Positions 7,283-14,602 of a DNA stretch of 14,653 nt are shown here, in pieces. The translations under genes were made by a program, and so were the position numbers. Position 1 is the stretch's first letter; each line of letters starts with the position of its first letter. Below the pieces are notes generated by a model. That model saw nothing but the letters and a program-made list of their open reading frames with translations, made no database searches and was not told the origin of the DNA. The stretch is from Alphaproteobacteria bacterium. Lineage in GTDB: Bacteria > Pseudomonadota > Alphaproteobacteria > Puniceispirillales > Puniceispirillaceae. The DNA lies in contig WTJO01000004.1 of NCBI GenBank assembly GCA_011524805.1, positions 1 through 14,653 of the forward strand, in the 5' to 3' direction.

Positions 7283-8569
7283 TCATTGCTGAAACTGGTT
7301 TTTGCCGCCGACCCAGCATCCTGTAACCTTGCCTTCGCATGGTGTGCCCTCAAATGGCGTGATGCGAGACTGGGACTTAAAGTCGGCTGATTTCAGAATA
7401 TAGGCACTATCAGGGTTGATCATGACAAGATCGGCTGGCGCACCAATGCCAAGCTTGCCACCCGCCAGCCCCAGAATTTGCGCCGGACGGTATGACATAA
7501 GCGAAAATAAATGCGGCCAGCCCATATCGTGGGTCTGTCTGAGTTTCAGAGACATAGGCACTAATACATCGAGGCCGGACGCACCAAAACTTGCCAGTGA
7601 AAATGGTTGTGCCTTTTCATCAGGGTCGATCGGCATATGGTCAGAGGCAATCGCGTCTATCGTGCCATCCAGCAGAGCTGCGATAATCGCCAGCCTGTCA
7701 TCTTCCGTGCGCAAAGGCGGGTTCAATTTTGCCGCACTATCAAACCCTGAAACACTTATTTCGTTCAGCATGAAATAGGGTGGGGCAGTATCTGCTGTTA
7801 TGGACAGACCTTCGCGTTTTGCCTGTCTGATGACATCAACAGAGCTGGCAGCTGAAATATGGCTTGCGTGATAATGAACGCCTGTCAGCCGCGCAAGCGC
7901 AATATCACGTTGCAGGATGATAGTCTCTGCGATGGCCGGCTGGCCAATCAGCCCAAGCCGCGTGGCTGTTTCGCCTTCATTCATGTCGATTGCGTCACTT
8001 AGGGCAGGGTCTTCACAATGATGCATGACAGGCCGGTCAAACATCTTTGCATAGGTCATAAGCCGGCGCATCATCTGGCTGTCTGATATGGTTGTATTGC
8101 CTGTCGAAAAGCCGATGGCCCCTGCCTGTGTCATCATGCCAAGCTCGGCCATCTGCTCGCCAGCCATCTGTTTGGTGGCCGCACCATAGCAATATAGCCT
8201 GCCTTTATTATAGCGGCCTGCCCTTAGCTGGATTGAATCAATCATTGCTGCATTATCAATCACAGGCTCGGTTGATGGCAGGATAGCCAGCGAGGTGATG
8301 CCATGAGATGTGGCGGCTGTCAGCAAACTGTCAAGTGTCTCGATATGTTCTGCCCCCGGATCACTTGACTGGGCGCGCATATCAACAAAGCCGGGCCCCA
8401 GAATCTGACCTTTACAGTCGATTATCTCGGAAAAACCGGTCTCGTCAGGCTGTTCTGGATGCTCAAATGAGCTGGCTGTTATGACACCATTTTCTACGGC
8501 CAGCCAGCCAGCTTCCGAGATATTGCGTTCAGGGCAGACAAGATGTGCATGTTTGAATAGCTGTGCCAT
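7283..8569 (-). CDS. pyrC: dihydroorotase homologue (PyrC/PyrX type), probably catalytically inactive
   Basis: A class I dihydroorotase-type amidohydrolase of 428 residues directly after pyrB. True dihydroorotase makes dihydroorotate from carbamoyl aspartate using metal held by an HxH pair, a bridging acid and further His/Asp ligands. Here the segment that should read DMHVHLREPG is DMRAQSSDPG, so HxH has become R65-x-Q67. The SDDG-type bridging aspartate site reads STGN (155-158), and the usual TPHH reads TAPPY (261-265). The later HHCED (183-187), SHIS and ASDH (D310) sites remain. This matches noncatalytic PyrX/PyrC' proteins that pair with aspartate transcarbamoylase in some proteobacteria. 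A working dihydroorotase would then be encoded elsewhere. ATG at 8569 shares one base with the pyrB TGA (TGATG), and GGAAAGGG lies just upstream. A GTG at 8572 is an alternative start. Confidence 0.92.
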   Translation of the reverse strand: MAQLFKHAHLVCPERNISEAGWLAVENGVITASSFEHPEQPDETGFSEIIDCKGQILGPGFVDMRAQSSDPGAEHIETLDSLLTAATSHGITSLAILPSTEPVIDNAAMIDSIQLRAGRYNKGRLYCYGAATKQMAGEQMAELGMMTQAGAIGFSTGNTTISDSQMMRRLMTYAKMFDRPVMHHCEDPALSDAIDMNEGETATRLGLIGQPAIAETIILQRDIALARLTGVHYHASHISAASSVDVIRQAKREGLSITADTAPPYFMLNEISVSGFDSAAKLNPPLRTEDDRLAIIAALLDGTIDAIASDHMPIDPDEKAQPFSLASFGASGLDVLVPMSLKLRQTHDMGWPHLFSLMSYRPAQILGLAGGKLGIGAPADLVMINPDSAYILKSADFKSQSRITPFEGTPCEGKVTGCWVGGKNQFQQ

Positions 8570-9555
8570 CACGACCCTTTCCTGTCGGTTTTGCCAGTTG
8601 GCCGTAACGCTTCAAGACAGGCCATGCGGGCAGCAACACCCATCTCTACCTGCTGGGTAATCAGGCTTCTTTCAGGGTCATCAGCAACAGATGAGGCAAT
8701 CTCAACCCCTCTATTCATAGGCCCCGGATGCATGATAACTGCATCCCCTGCCAGTTTGTCCACGCTGGCACTATCAAGGCCGAATAGATTGAAATATTCA
8801 TGCTGGCTCGGAATTTCACGCCCCTGCATGCGTTCTTTTTGCAGTCTTAGCATCATGATGATATCAGCGCCTGCAATCCCGTCATCCAAATCTGTAAAGA
8901 CAGGTACGCCCAGCTTGTCTACATCTGCCGGCAACAGCGTAGAGGGAGCAACAAAGCGCAAATCTGCGCCTAATGCGCCAAGCAGATACAGATTGGAGCG
9001 CGCCACACGGCTATTGGCAATGTCGCCGCAAATGGCAATTTTAAGGCCGGCAATCCGCCCAAAACTGCGTTTTATGGTCAGCGCATCCAGCAATGCCTGT
9101 GTGGGGTGTTCATGCCGCCCGTCACCTGCATTGATAATCGCTGCACCGACATGTCGGCTTAACAGCAATGGGGTACCAGCCGCATGATGGCGCACTACCA
9201 GAATATCAGGATGCATCGCATTCAGGGTGGTGGCAGTATCAACCAGTGTCTCGCCTTTTTTCACAGATGAGCCTGAGACTGAAATGTTCAGCACAGATGC
9301 GCCCAGCTTTTTTGCAGCTACTTCAAACGATACTCTGGTACGGGTGGAATTCTCAAAAAACAGATTAACCACAGTGACGCCCTGCAAAATTTTGCCGACA
9401 TCGCTATCTGGCTGGTCTGGTGAGGTGATGATATCTGCAAAAAAAGAAGACCTGTCCAGAAGGGCGTTCATCTCGTCAACCCCCAGACCTGCAATGCCAA
9501 GTAAATGCCCTGATTTCAGGGGTGGCACCTGATGTGATCTCTGTTTCGCTGTCAT
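8569..9555 (-). CDS. pyrB: aspartate carbamoyltransferase catalytic subunit
   Basis: Condenses carbamoyl phosphate with aspartate to give N-carbamoyl-L-aspartate, the committed step of pyrimidine synthesis. The protein has 328 residues and both ATCase domains. The carbamoyl-phosphate loop FFENSTRTR is at 66-74, the SSVKKGET loop with the phosphate-contacting lysine is near 96-103, HPTQ is at 150-153, the aspartate-binding R-x-Q is R237/Q239 and HPGPMNRG is at 276-283. All catalytic residues appear present. No pyrI regulatory-chain gene is near. With the inactive-looking PyrC partner overlapping its 3' end, a PyrB-PyrX type complex is plausible. The ATG at 9555 has a weak ribosome-binding site. 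The gene begins 47 bases after ruvX ends, on the same strand, and may be transcribed from the ruvX promoter. Confidence 0.97.
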   Translation of the reverse strand: MTAKQRSHQVPPLKSGHLLGIAGLGVDEMNALLDRSSFFADIITSPDQPDSDVGKILQGVTVVNLFFENSTRTRVSFEVAAKKLGASVLNISVSGSSVKKGETLVDTATTLNAMHPDILVVRHHAAGTPLLLSRHVGAAIINAGDGRHEHPTQALLDALTIKRSFGRIAGLKIAICGDIANSRVARSNLYLLGALGADLRFVAPSTLLPADVDKLGVPVFTDLDDGIAGADIIMMLRLQKERMQGREIPSQHEYFNLFGLDSASVDKLAGDAVIMHPGPMNRGVEIASSVADDPERSLITQQVEMGVAARMACLEALRPTGKTDRKGS

Positions 9556-9602
9556 TCTAGGTTGCTGTTATACGCCTGATGGACAGGTTTTGCCAATATA
9601 TT

Positions 9603-10079
9603 TTATTCACCCTGTTTCTGGGCGGCAATGCCGTCAAACGCAGATTGCAAAATCCATGCGGCAGCAAGCGCATCTCTGCGTTTTGATCGCATATTTCTGG
9701 TCATATCAACATCAATCATGGTGCGTTCTACCGCCGCTGTGGACAGACGTTCATCATGAAAGCAGATATTTATGTCGTGAAGTGCCAGAAAGGCATGGGC
9801 GAAATCCCGCACAGAATCACATTTGGGGCCTTGTGTGCCATCCATATTGAGCGGCCAGCCAATGACCAGCAAGCCAATAGCATATTCATCTATCATCTTG
9901 ATAAGCTGGTGGGCATCTGGTGTGAATTTGGTGCGCCACAGGATTTTTAGCGGGCTGGCTACCTTATGGCCGGCATCTCCCACCGCAATTCCGATAGTCT
10001 TTTTGCCAATATCCAGCCCCATGCATCTGTGTTGTGCAGAAACTGTACTGATTGTATCGTAGAACTTGCAGATAGGCAT
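9603..10079 (-). CDS. ruvX: RuvX/YqgF, RuvC-fold nuclease for 16S rRNA 5' maturation
   Basis: A RuvC-like (RNase H fold) protein, essential in many bacteria and linked to pre-16S rRNA processing (also annotated as putative Holliday junction resolvase). The MPICKFYD start at 10079 gives 158 residues and matches the usual alphaproteobacterial N-terminus; a TTG at 10115 would add twelve residues but falls inside the likely -35 box. Conserved features are MGLDIGKKTIG with D23, GWPLNMDG (74-81), HDERLST (108-114) and the C-terminal RRDALAAAWILQ with D136, the expected acidic active-site positions. No ribosome-binding site precedes the ATG, and the predicted transcription start falls on or next to it, so the message may be leaderless. 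It is divergent from gatC, 81 bases away, and upstream of pyrB. Confidence 0.95.
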   Translation of the reverse strand: MPICKFYDTISTVSAQHRCMGLDIGKKTIGIAVGDAGHKVASPLKILWRTKFTPDAHQLIKMIDEYAIGLLVIGWPLNMDGTQGPKCDSVRDFAHAFLALHDINICFHDERLSTAAVERTMIDVDMTRNMRSKRRDALAAAWILQSAFDGIAAQKQGE

Positions 10080-10086
10080 GGGCAAT

Positions 10087-10115
10087 GTTATCAGGCTGAT
10101 AGACAAATATGTCAA
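10087..10115 (-). promoter_or_regulatory. candidate promoter of ruvX, suggesting a leaderless transcript
   Basis: On the minus strand a perfect TTGACA (10115-10110) is followed after 17 bases by GATAAC (10092-10087, 4 of 6). Only seven bases separate the -10 box from the ruvX ATG (10079), so the RNA would start at or within a base or two of the start codon. This agrees with the absence of a Shine-Dalgarno sequence there. Confidence 0.55.
10089..10113. repeat. tandem small palindromes in the ruvX-gatC divergent region
   Basis: TATCAG-G-CTGATA (10089-10101) is a perfect 6-bp inverted repeat around one base. It is followed at once by GACA-AATA-TGTC (10102-10113). Together they overlap the ruvX -10, spacer and -35. 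On the plus strand a weak gatC promoter can be drawn in the same place: CTGATA (10096-10101), 17 bases, TGTTAT (10119-10124), 4 of 6 each. A regulator bound here could affect both directions; no regulator is identified. Confidence 0.35.
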
Positions 10116-10160
10116 TTCTGTTATTTAGGTAACTGCAAAATTTCATAGGAATATTTTAAC

Positions 10161-10448
10161 ATGTCTGTGGACAAAGATACGGTAAGAAAGATAGGCCGGC
10201 TGGCACGCATCCATGTGCCGGAAGAATCTCAGGAACAGATAGCTGGCGAGCTGAACCATATTCTGAGCTGGGTAGAACAGCTAGGTGAAGTCGACACCTC
10301 TGATGTAGAGCCGCTAGCCAGTGTTACAGGCCATAATCTGCCTATGCGCGCCGACAGGGTAACAGACGGCGAAAAGGCAGATGATGTGCTGAAAAATGCC
10401 CCGCAAAGCGCAAGCGGATTTTTTGTCGTGCCAAAAGTGGTCGAGTAA
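10161..10448 (+). CDS. gatC: Asp-tRNA(Asn)/Glu-tRNA(Gln) amidotransferase subunit C
   Basis: The small subunit (95 residues) that wraps around and stabilises GatA and its contact with GatB. The helical N-terminus VRKIGRLARIHVPEE, the NHILSWVEQLGEVDTSDVEPLASV segment and the terminal FFVVPKVVE are standard GatC features. ATG at 10161 has TAGGAA about 11 bases upstream, an acceptable ribosome-binding site. It is first in gatCAB, with gatA starting 14 bases after its stop. The presence of gatCAB implies that Gln-tRNA, and perhaps Asn-tRNA, is made by the indirect route in this organism; whether glnS or asnS also exists cannot be judged here. Confidence 0.97.
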   Translation: MSVDKDTVRKIGRLARIHVPEESQEQIAGELNHILSWVEQLGEVDTSDVEPLASVTGHNLPMRADRVTDGEKADDVLKNAPQSASGFFVVPKVVE

Positions 10449-10462
10449 AGCAAGGATATATC

Positions 10463-11929
10463 ATGACAGAGCTTCTTTCATTGAGCGCGACCGAGGCAAA
10501 ACGTGCCTTAACGCAGAAAGAGATTTCCGCAGTTGAACTGACAACTGCCTATCTTGAAGCGATTGACCAGACTGCAGGGCTGAATAATTATGTCGCCGTG
10601 ACCGCAGACAAGGCGCTTGAGATGGCCGCCAATAGCGATAAAAAGATTGCTGGCGGCACAGCCGGCACGCTTGAGGGGCTGCCTGTTGGCGTCAAAGATT
10701 TATTCTGCACGCAAGATGTGTCTACAACTGCCTGTTCCGAGATTCTCAGAAATTTCGTGCCGCCTTATGAAAGCACGGTCACAGATAATCTGTGGCAGGC
10801 AGGCGGGGTCATGCTTGGCAAGCTGAATTGTGATGAATTTGCGATGGGGTCTGCCAACGAGACCAGCTGTTTTGGTCCTGCGGTTAATCCATGGAGCGCA
10901 GAAGTGCCGTTGGCGGCAGGCGGCTCGTCTGGTGGTTCGGCCTCTGCTGTGGCGGCGCGCTCTGCTCTGCTGGCGACTGGCACGGATACAGGCGGCTCAA
11001 TCCGCCAGCCAGCCGCCTTTTGCGGTGTAGTAGGCATGAAGCCGACCTATGGGCGCTGTTCCAGATGGGGCATTGTGGCCTTTGCCTCATCACTTGATCA
11101 GGCAGGACCGTTTACCCGCACAGTGGCAGATTCAGCATTGATGCTATCTGCGATGGCAGGCCATGATCCCAAAGATTCTACCTCTGCACCAGATGAGATG
11201 CCTGACCTGACAAAGGCACTATCTTGCGGTGTAAAAGGCATGAAAATAGGTATTCCTGCCGAATATGAAATGGATGGCATGGATCCTGAAATTGTTGCGC
11301 TATGGCAACAGGGACAGAACTGGATGGTTGAGGCTGGTGCCGAGCTGGTAGAGATATCTTTGCCGCATACCAAATATGCGCTGCCTGCCTATTATATAAT
11401 TGCCCCTGCCGAAGCCTCGTCAAATCTGGCACGCTATGACGGGGTCAGATACGGGGTGCGAACCGATGATGTGCAGTCGCTTGACGATATGTATGAAAAA
11501 AGCCGGGCGGCAGGATTTGGCGATGAGGTTCAGCGCCGTATCATGATCGGCACCTATGCGCTAAGTGCTGGCTATTATGATGCCTATTATAAAAAGGCTC
11601 AGCAGGTGCGCCGGCTGATAAGACAGGATTTTGACACTGCCTTTGCTTCGGTAGATGCGATTTTAACACCTGCAACACCGACCGCCGCTTTTGCGCTTGG
11701 CCAGAAACAGGATGACCCGCTTACCATGTATCTGAATGATGTCTTTACCGTGCCTGCCAATCTGGCCGGTATTCCGGGTATTTCCGTACCTGCCGGCCTC
11801 AGCAAAGATGGCCTGCCGCTTGGTCTGCAATTGCTGGCAGGGGCATTTTGTGAAGACAAACTCTACGCCACGGCGGCGACACTGGAAAGCATGGCTAATT
11901 TCACCACTTCAGCGCCAAAAGCGGCCTGA
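10463..11929 (+). CDS. gatA: Asp-tRNA(Asn)/Glu-tRNA(Gln) amidotransferase subunit A (glutaminase)
   Basis: An amidase-signature enzyme that hydrolyses glutamine and passes ammonia through a channel to GatB. It has 488 residues, full length. The Ser-cisSer-Lys triad is intact: K78 in GVKDLF, S155 in the AAGGSSGGSA amidase signature and S179 in GTDTGGSIRQPA. The following GVVGMKPTYGRCSRWG is also typical of GatA. ATG at 10463 is preceded by AAGGATATATC, a good ribosome-binding site. gatB begins 8 bases after its stop, and the gatB Shine-Dalgarno site (AAGGA) overlaps the gatA stop codon, so translation is probably coupled. Confidence 0.98.
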   Translation: MTELLSLSATEAKRALTQKEISAVELTTAYLEAIDQTAGLNNYVAVTADKALEMAANSDKKIAGGTAGTLEGLPVGVKDLFCTQDVSTTACSEILRNFVPPYESTVTDNLWQAGGVMLGKLNCDEFAMGSANETSCFGPAVNPWSAEVPLAAGGSSGGSASAVAARSALLATGTDTGGSIRQPAAFCGVVGMKPTYGRCSRWGIVAFASSLDQAGPFTRTVADSALMLSAMAGHDPKDSTSAPDEMPDLTKALSCGVKGMKIGIPAEYEMDGMDPEIVALWQQGQNWMVEAGAELVEISLPHTKYALPAYYIIAPAEASSNLARYDGVRYGVRTDDVQSLDDMYEKSRAAGFGDEVQRRIMIGTYALSAGYYDAYYKKAQQVRRLIRQDFDTAFASVDAILTPATPTAAFALGQKQDDPLTMYLNDVFTVPANLAGIPGISVPAGLSKDGLPLGLQLLAGAFCEDKLYATAATLESMANFTTSAPKAA

Positions 11930-11937
11930 AGGAATAG

Positions 11938-13404
11938 ATGGAGACGGATGTGAGTAATCTGGTTTCAGGACGGACAGGTGACTGGGAAGTTGTTATCGGC
12001 ATGGAAGTGCATGCACAGGTCACTTCGCAGTCAAAATTATTTTCAGGCTCCTCTGCAGAATTTGGCGCAGACCCGAATATGCATGTATCGCTGGTGGATG
12101 CGGCGATGCCCGGCATGCTGCCTGTGATTAATGAAGAATGTGTGCGTCAGGCCATCCGCACAGGGCTAGGCATTAACGCACAGATTAATCTGACAAGCGT
12201 GTTTGACCGCAAAAACTATTTCTATGCCGATCTGCCACAAGGCTATCAGATTAGCCAGTTCCAGCACCCGATTGTCGGTGAAGGCGAGGTAACGATTGAG
12301 CTGAAAGATGGAAGCCAGCATGTGATTGGCATTGAGCGTATCCATCTTGAACAGGATGCCGGTAAATCCATGCATGATCAGCATCCGACCCAGTCCTATA
12401 TTGATCTGAACCGCTCAGGCGTTGCGCTGATGGAGATTGTCTCACGCCCTGATATCCGGTCTGCAGAACAGGCAGGCGCCTATATCAAGAAGTTGCGGTC
12501 TATCCTGCGCTATCTTGGCACCTGTGATGGCAATATGGAAGAAGGCTCGATGCGGGCAGATGTGAATGTGTCTGTGCGCCGGCCGGGTGATCCGCTTGGC
12601 ACACGCACAGAAACAAAGAATCTTAATTCTGTCCGCTTCATTATGCAGGCGATCGACTATGAGGTTGAACGCCAGATTGAGCTGATTGAAGATGGCGGAG
12701 AGGTAGATCAGGAAACCCGCCTGTTTGATACCTCAACAGGCACAACCCGTGCGATGAGATCAAAAGAAGATGCGCATGATTACCGCTATTTTCCTGACCC
12801 TGATCTGCTTCCGCTCAGCTTTACACAGGCGTATGTTGATAGTCTGAAAGCTGAATTGCCAGAACTGCCAGATCAGATCAAACAGCGTATGGTCACAGAA
12901 TATGGTCTGTCATCCTATGATGCATCCGTGCTGACTGAAGAGCGCGAAACAGCTGCCTATTATGAAGCGGCAAGTGATGGTCAGGATCGCAAGATGGTAG
13001 CAAACTGGATGTCGGTTGAGCTGTTTGGTGCGCTTAATAAGGCAGGCACAAATCTGGCAGACTGTCCGGTGGCACCGCAACAGCTTGGTGCGCTTGTCGG
13101 GCTGATTACCGATGGCACCATTTCGGGCAAAATCGCAAAAGATGTCTTTGCCGATATGTTTGATACTGGCAAAAACCCTGCTGATATTATTGAAGAAAAA
13201 GGCCTGAAACAGGTATCTGATACAGGTGCGATTGAGACGATGATAGATGATGTGCTTGCAGCCAATCAGGACAAGGTTGCCGAATATAAATCGGGCAAGG
13301 ATAAGCTGTTCGGGTTCTTTGTGGGCCAGACCATGAAACTGTCAAGAGGTCAGGCAAATCCAGCCCTTGTAAATCAGCTTCTGAAAGCAAAGCTGGATAG
13401 CTAG
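11938..13404 (+). CDS. gatB: Asp-tRNA(Asn)/Glu-tRNA(Gln) amidotransferase subunit B
   Basis: Binds the misacylated tRNA, phosphorylates the Glu or Asp side chain with ATP and transfers ammonia delivered from GatA. It has 488 residues. The N-terminal catalytic (cradle) domain opens with VVIGMEVHAQ (18-27) and contains KNYFYADLPQGYQIS (92-106), the LEQDAGKS segment (137-144), ADVNVSVRRPG (207-217) and DYRYFPDPDL (281-290), all conserved in GatB. A helical domain and the GatB/YqeY tRNA-binding tail (about 340-488) follow. ATG at 11938 has AAGGA at close spacing. Last gene of gatCAB; it ends 13 bases before the stop of the convergent lysR gene, and no hairpin terminator was seen in that gap. Confidence 0.98.
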   Translation: METDVSNLVSGRTGDWEVVIGMEVHAQVTSQSKLFSGSSAEFGADPNMHVSLVDAAMPGMLPVINEECVRQAIRTGLGINAQINLTSVFDRKNYFYADLPQGYQISQFQHPIVGEGEVTIELKDGSQHVIGIERIHLEQDAGKSMHDQHPTQSYIDLNRSGVALMEIVSRPDIRSAEQAGAYIKKLRSILRYLGTCDGNMEEGSMRADVNVSVRRPGDPLGTRTETKNLNSVRFIMQAIDYEVERQIELIEDGGEVDQETRLFDTSTGTTRAMRSKEDAHDYRYFPDPDLLPLSFTQAYVDSLKAELPELPDQIKQRMVTEYGLSSYDASVLTEERETAAYYEAASDGQDRKMVANWMSVELFGALNKAGTNLADCPVAPQQLGALVGLITDGTISGKIAKDVFADMFDTGKNPADIIEEKGLKQVSDTGAIETMIDDVLAANQDKVAEYKSGKDKLFGFFVGQTMKLSRGQANPALVNQLLKAKLDS

Positions 13405-13417
13405 GGGCTGTAAGATA

Positions 13418-14368
13418 CTATTTGCTGGCGCGTAAGGCGGCAGGGCTTCCGGCGGCGCTATCATCATCCCAATAGGGCGTTTCGCCATAGACAGAGCGCA
13501 GAAATTCGACCATTGCCTTGATTTTCGGCCAGCGATGATTATTGCCACGCCAGAGCGCATGCACAGGCGTGCTTTCATCTAGCTGAGCATCCAGCATTGT
13601 CACCAGCGCGCCAGACTGGATATGCCTGCCCACAATATAGGTTGGCAGCATCGCCAGCCCGCCATCATTCAGCACGGTGCGCAACATGCTGTCACCATTA
13701 TCCATCCTGACCGACCCATTGGCGCGGAACGTTTCTGTGCGGTTGTCGGCAGTCTTGAAATGCCAGCCATGATTATGATGGGTGCTTTCCAGCATGATAA
13801 GCTGATGGCCAGACAAATCAGAAATTGTGCGGGGCATGCCACGCTTCTCAATATAGGCAGGCGAGCCTACCAGCTTGCGCCGGTTCGGTGCCAGTATTGT
13901 CATCTCGCAATCATTCGGCACTTCGGCTTCCGAAATTTTGATATGCAGATCAACTTCAAATAACATATTACTAGAGTTATTATTCGCGGTGGTGATATCA
14001 ATAATCATATCCGGATGCTGTTCGATAAATAGCGGCAGATGCGGGGCAATATGCCGATGGCCAAAGCCGGGCGGCGCATTAATCCGCAACACGCCTTTCA
14101 GATGGCCTATCCTGTCTGTCAGGTTGGCCTCAAACCTGTTCACCTCATCCAGAATATTGCGGCAATTCACCAGATAGCTCTCGCCAATCTGGGTGAGGGC
14201 GACATGGCGGGTATTGCGCTCAAGCAGCTTGATGCCCAGATGGCTCTCAAGTGCCGAGATATGTTTCGAGATAACAGAGGGCGAGATATCCAGATCGTCT
14301 GCGGCCGCCTTGAACGAATTTCTGTCTGCTATCGCCACAAACATACGCATGGAATTTAGCTGGTCCAT
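13418..14368 (-). CDS. LysR-family transcriptional regulator
   Basis: A DNA-binding regulator of 316 residues. The N-terminal winged helix-turn-helix (about 1-60: MDQLNSMRMFVAIADRNSFK, then AADDLDISPSVISKHISALE, LLERNTRHVALTQIG) is the standard LysR reader, and a linker helix is followed by the effector-binding domain (about 90-290). RINAPPGFGHRHIAPHLPLF and the later LPTYIVGRH suggest the CrgA-like branch common in proteobacteria. The ligand is unknown. The MDQLN start (14368) is the usual family N-terminus, with GAGGG close upstream; a GTG at 14377 would add three residues but lacks a ribosome-binding site. No divergent partner gene is present, only a tRNA gene on the other side, so its targets cannot be read from context. 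Convergent with gatB. Confidence 0.93.
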   Translation of the reverse strand: MDQLNSMRMFVAIADRNSFKAAADDLDISPSVISKHISALESHLGIKLLERNTRHVALTQIGESYLVNCRNILDEVNRFEANLTDRIGHLKGVLRINAPPGFGHRHIAPHLPLFIEQHPDMIIDITTANNNSSNMLFEVDLHIKISEAEVPNDCEMTILAPNRRKLVGSPAYIEKRGMPRTISDLSGHQLIMLESTHHNHGWHFKTADNRTETFRANGSVRMDNGDSMLRTVLNDGGLAMLPTYIVGRHIQSGALVTMLDAQLDESTPVHALWRGNNHRWPKIKAMVEFLRSVYGETPYWDDDSAAGSPAALRASK

Positions 14369-14602
14369 AGCCCTCACATCAGCTGGTTAATCTGCCCACT
14401 ATGTCTATTCTGACAGGCACTATCGATAATACAAGGCCATAATATAGCGCGATGCGGGCGGGATGACTGCAATAAAGTGCAAAAAATGGATAATTTGTTA
14501 TCTTGCGATGCAGGTTAAAATTGACAGCAGAGCCTGTCTGGCTTAGTTAGGTAGGTGCATACGCCGTGGGGGTCTGAGTTGCCCCATTCAACCCTGTCTT
14601 GC
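14369..14602. other. intergenic region between lysR and tRNA-Ser
   Basis: This 234-base spacer holds the lysR leader on one side and the tRNA-Ser leader on the other. No credible protein-coding frame was seen. It contains a perfect TATCGATA palindrome (14420-14427), GATAA-TTTG-TTATC (14489-14502), a TTGACA box (14521-14526), and a TGGGG/CCCCA inverted repeat with a 10-base loop (14567-14586) in the tRNA leader. On the minus strand a TATATT (5 of 6) lies at about 14452-14447, a possible lysR -10 without a good -35. Confidence 0.5.
14521..14549 (+). promoter_or_regulatory. candidate promoter of tRNA-Ser
   Basis: A perfect TTGACA (14521-14526) lies in an A/T-rich setting (AAAATTGACA), with a 17-base spacer leading to TAGTTA (14544-14549), a poor -10 match. 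It is about 50 bases ahead of the tRNA. The -35 is convincing, the -10 is not. Confidence 0.35.

Noticed and set aside
6686..7390. Plus-strand open frame of 234 codons across plsY and the end of the pyrC-like gene
   Set aside because: Antisense to plsY with all its motifs intact and to the end of the pyrC-like gene; it has no recognisable domain. It is a shadow of the coding strand.
8591..9187. Plus-strand open frame of 198 codons inside pyrB
   Set aside because: Lies wholly antisense to a full-length ATCase gene, with low-complexity Ser/Pro/Arg composition typical of a shadow frame.
10080..10115. Longer ruvX starting at TTG 10115
   Set aside because: The TTG lies in the likely -35 box, and relatives typically begin at the MPIC sequence.
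13405..13417. Bidirectional terminator between gatB and lysR
   Set aside because: The 13-base gap has no inverted repeat or T-run; termination must lie elsewhere or be Rho-dependent.
14567..14586. Terminator or attenuator hairpin before tRNA-Ser
   Set aside because: The stem is only five pairs with a ten-base loop and no T-run follows.
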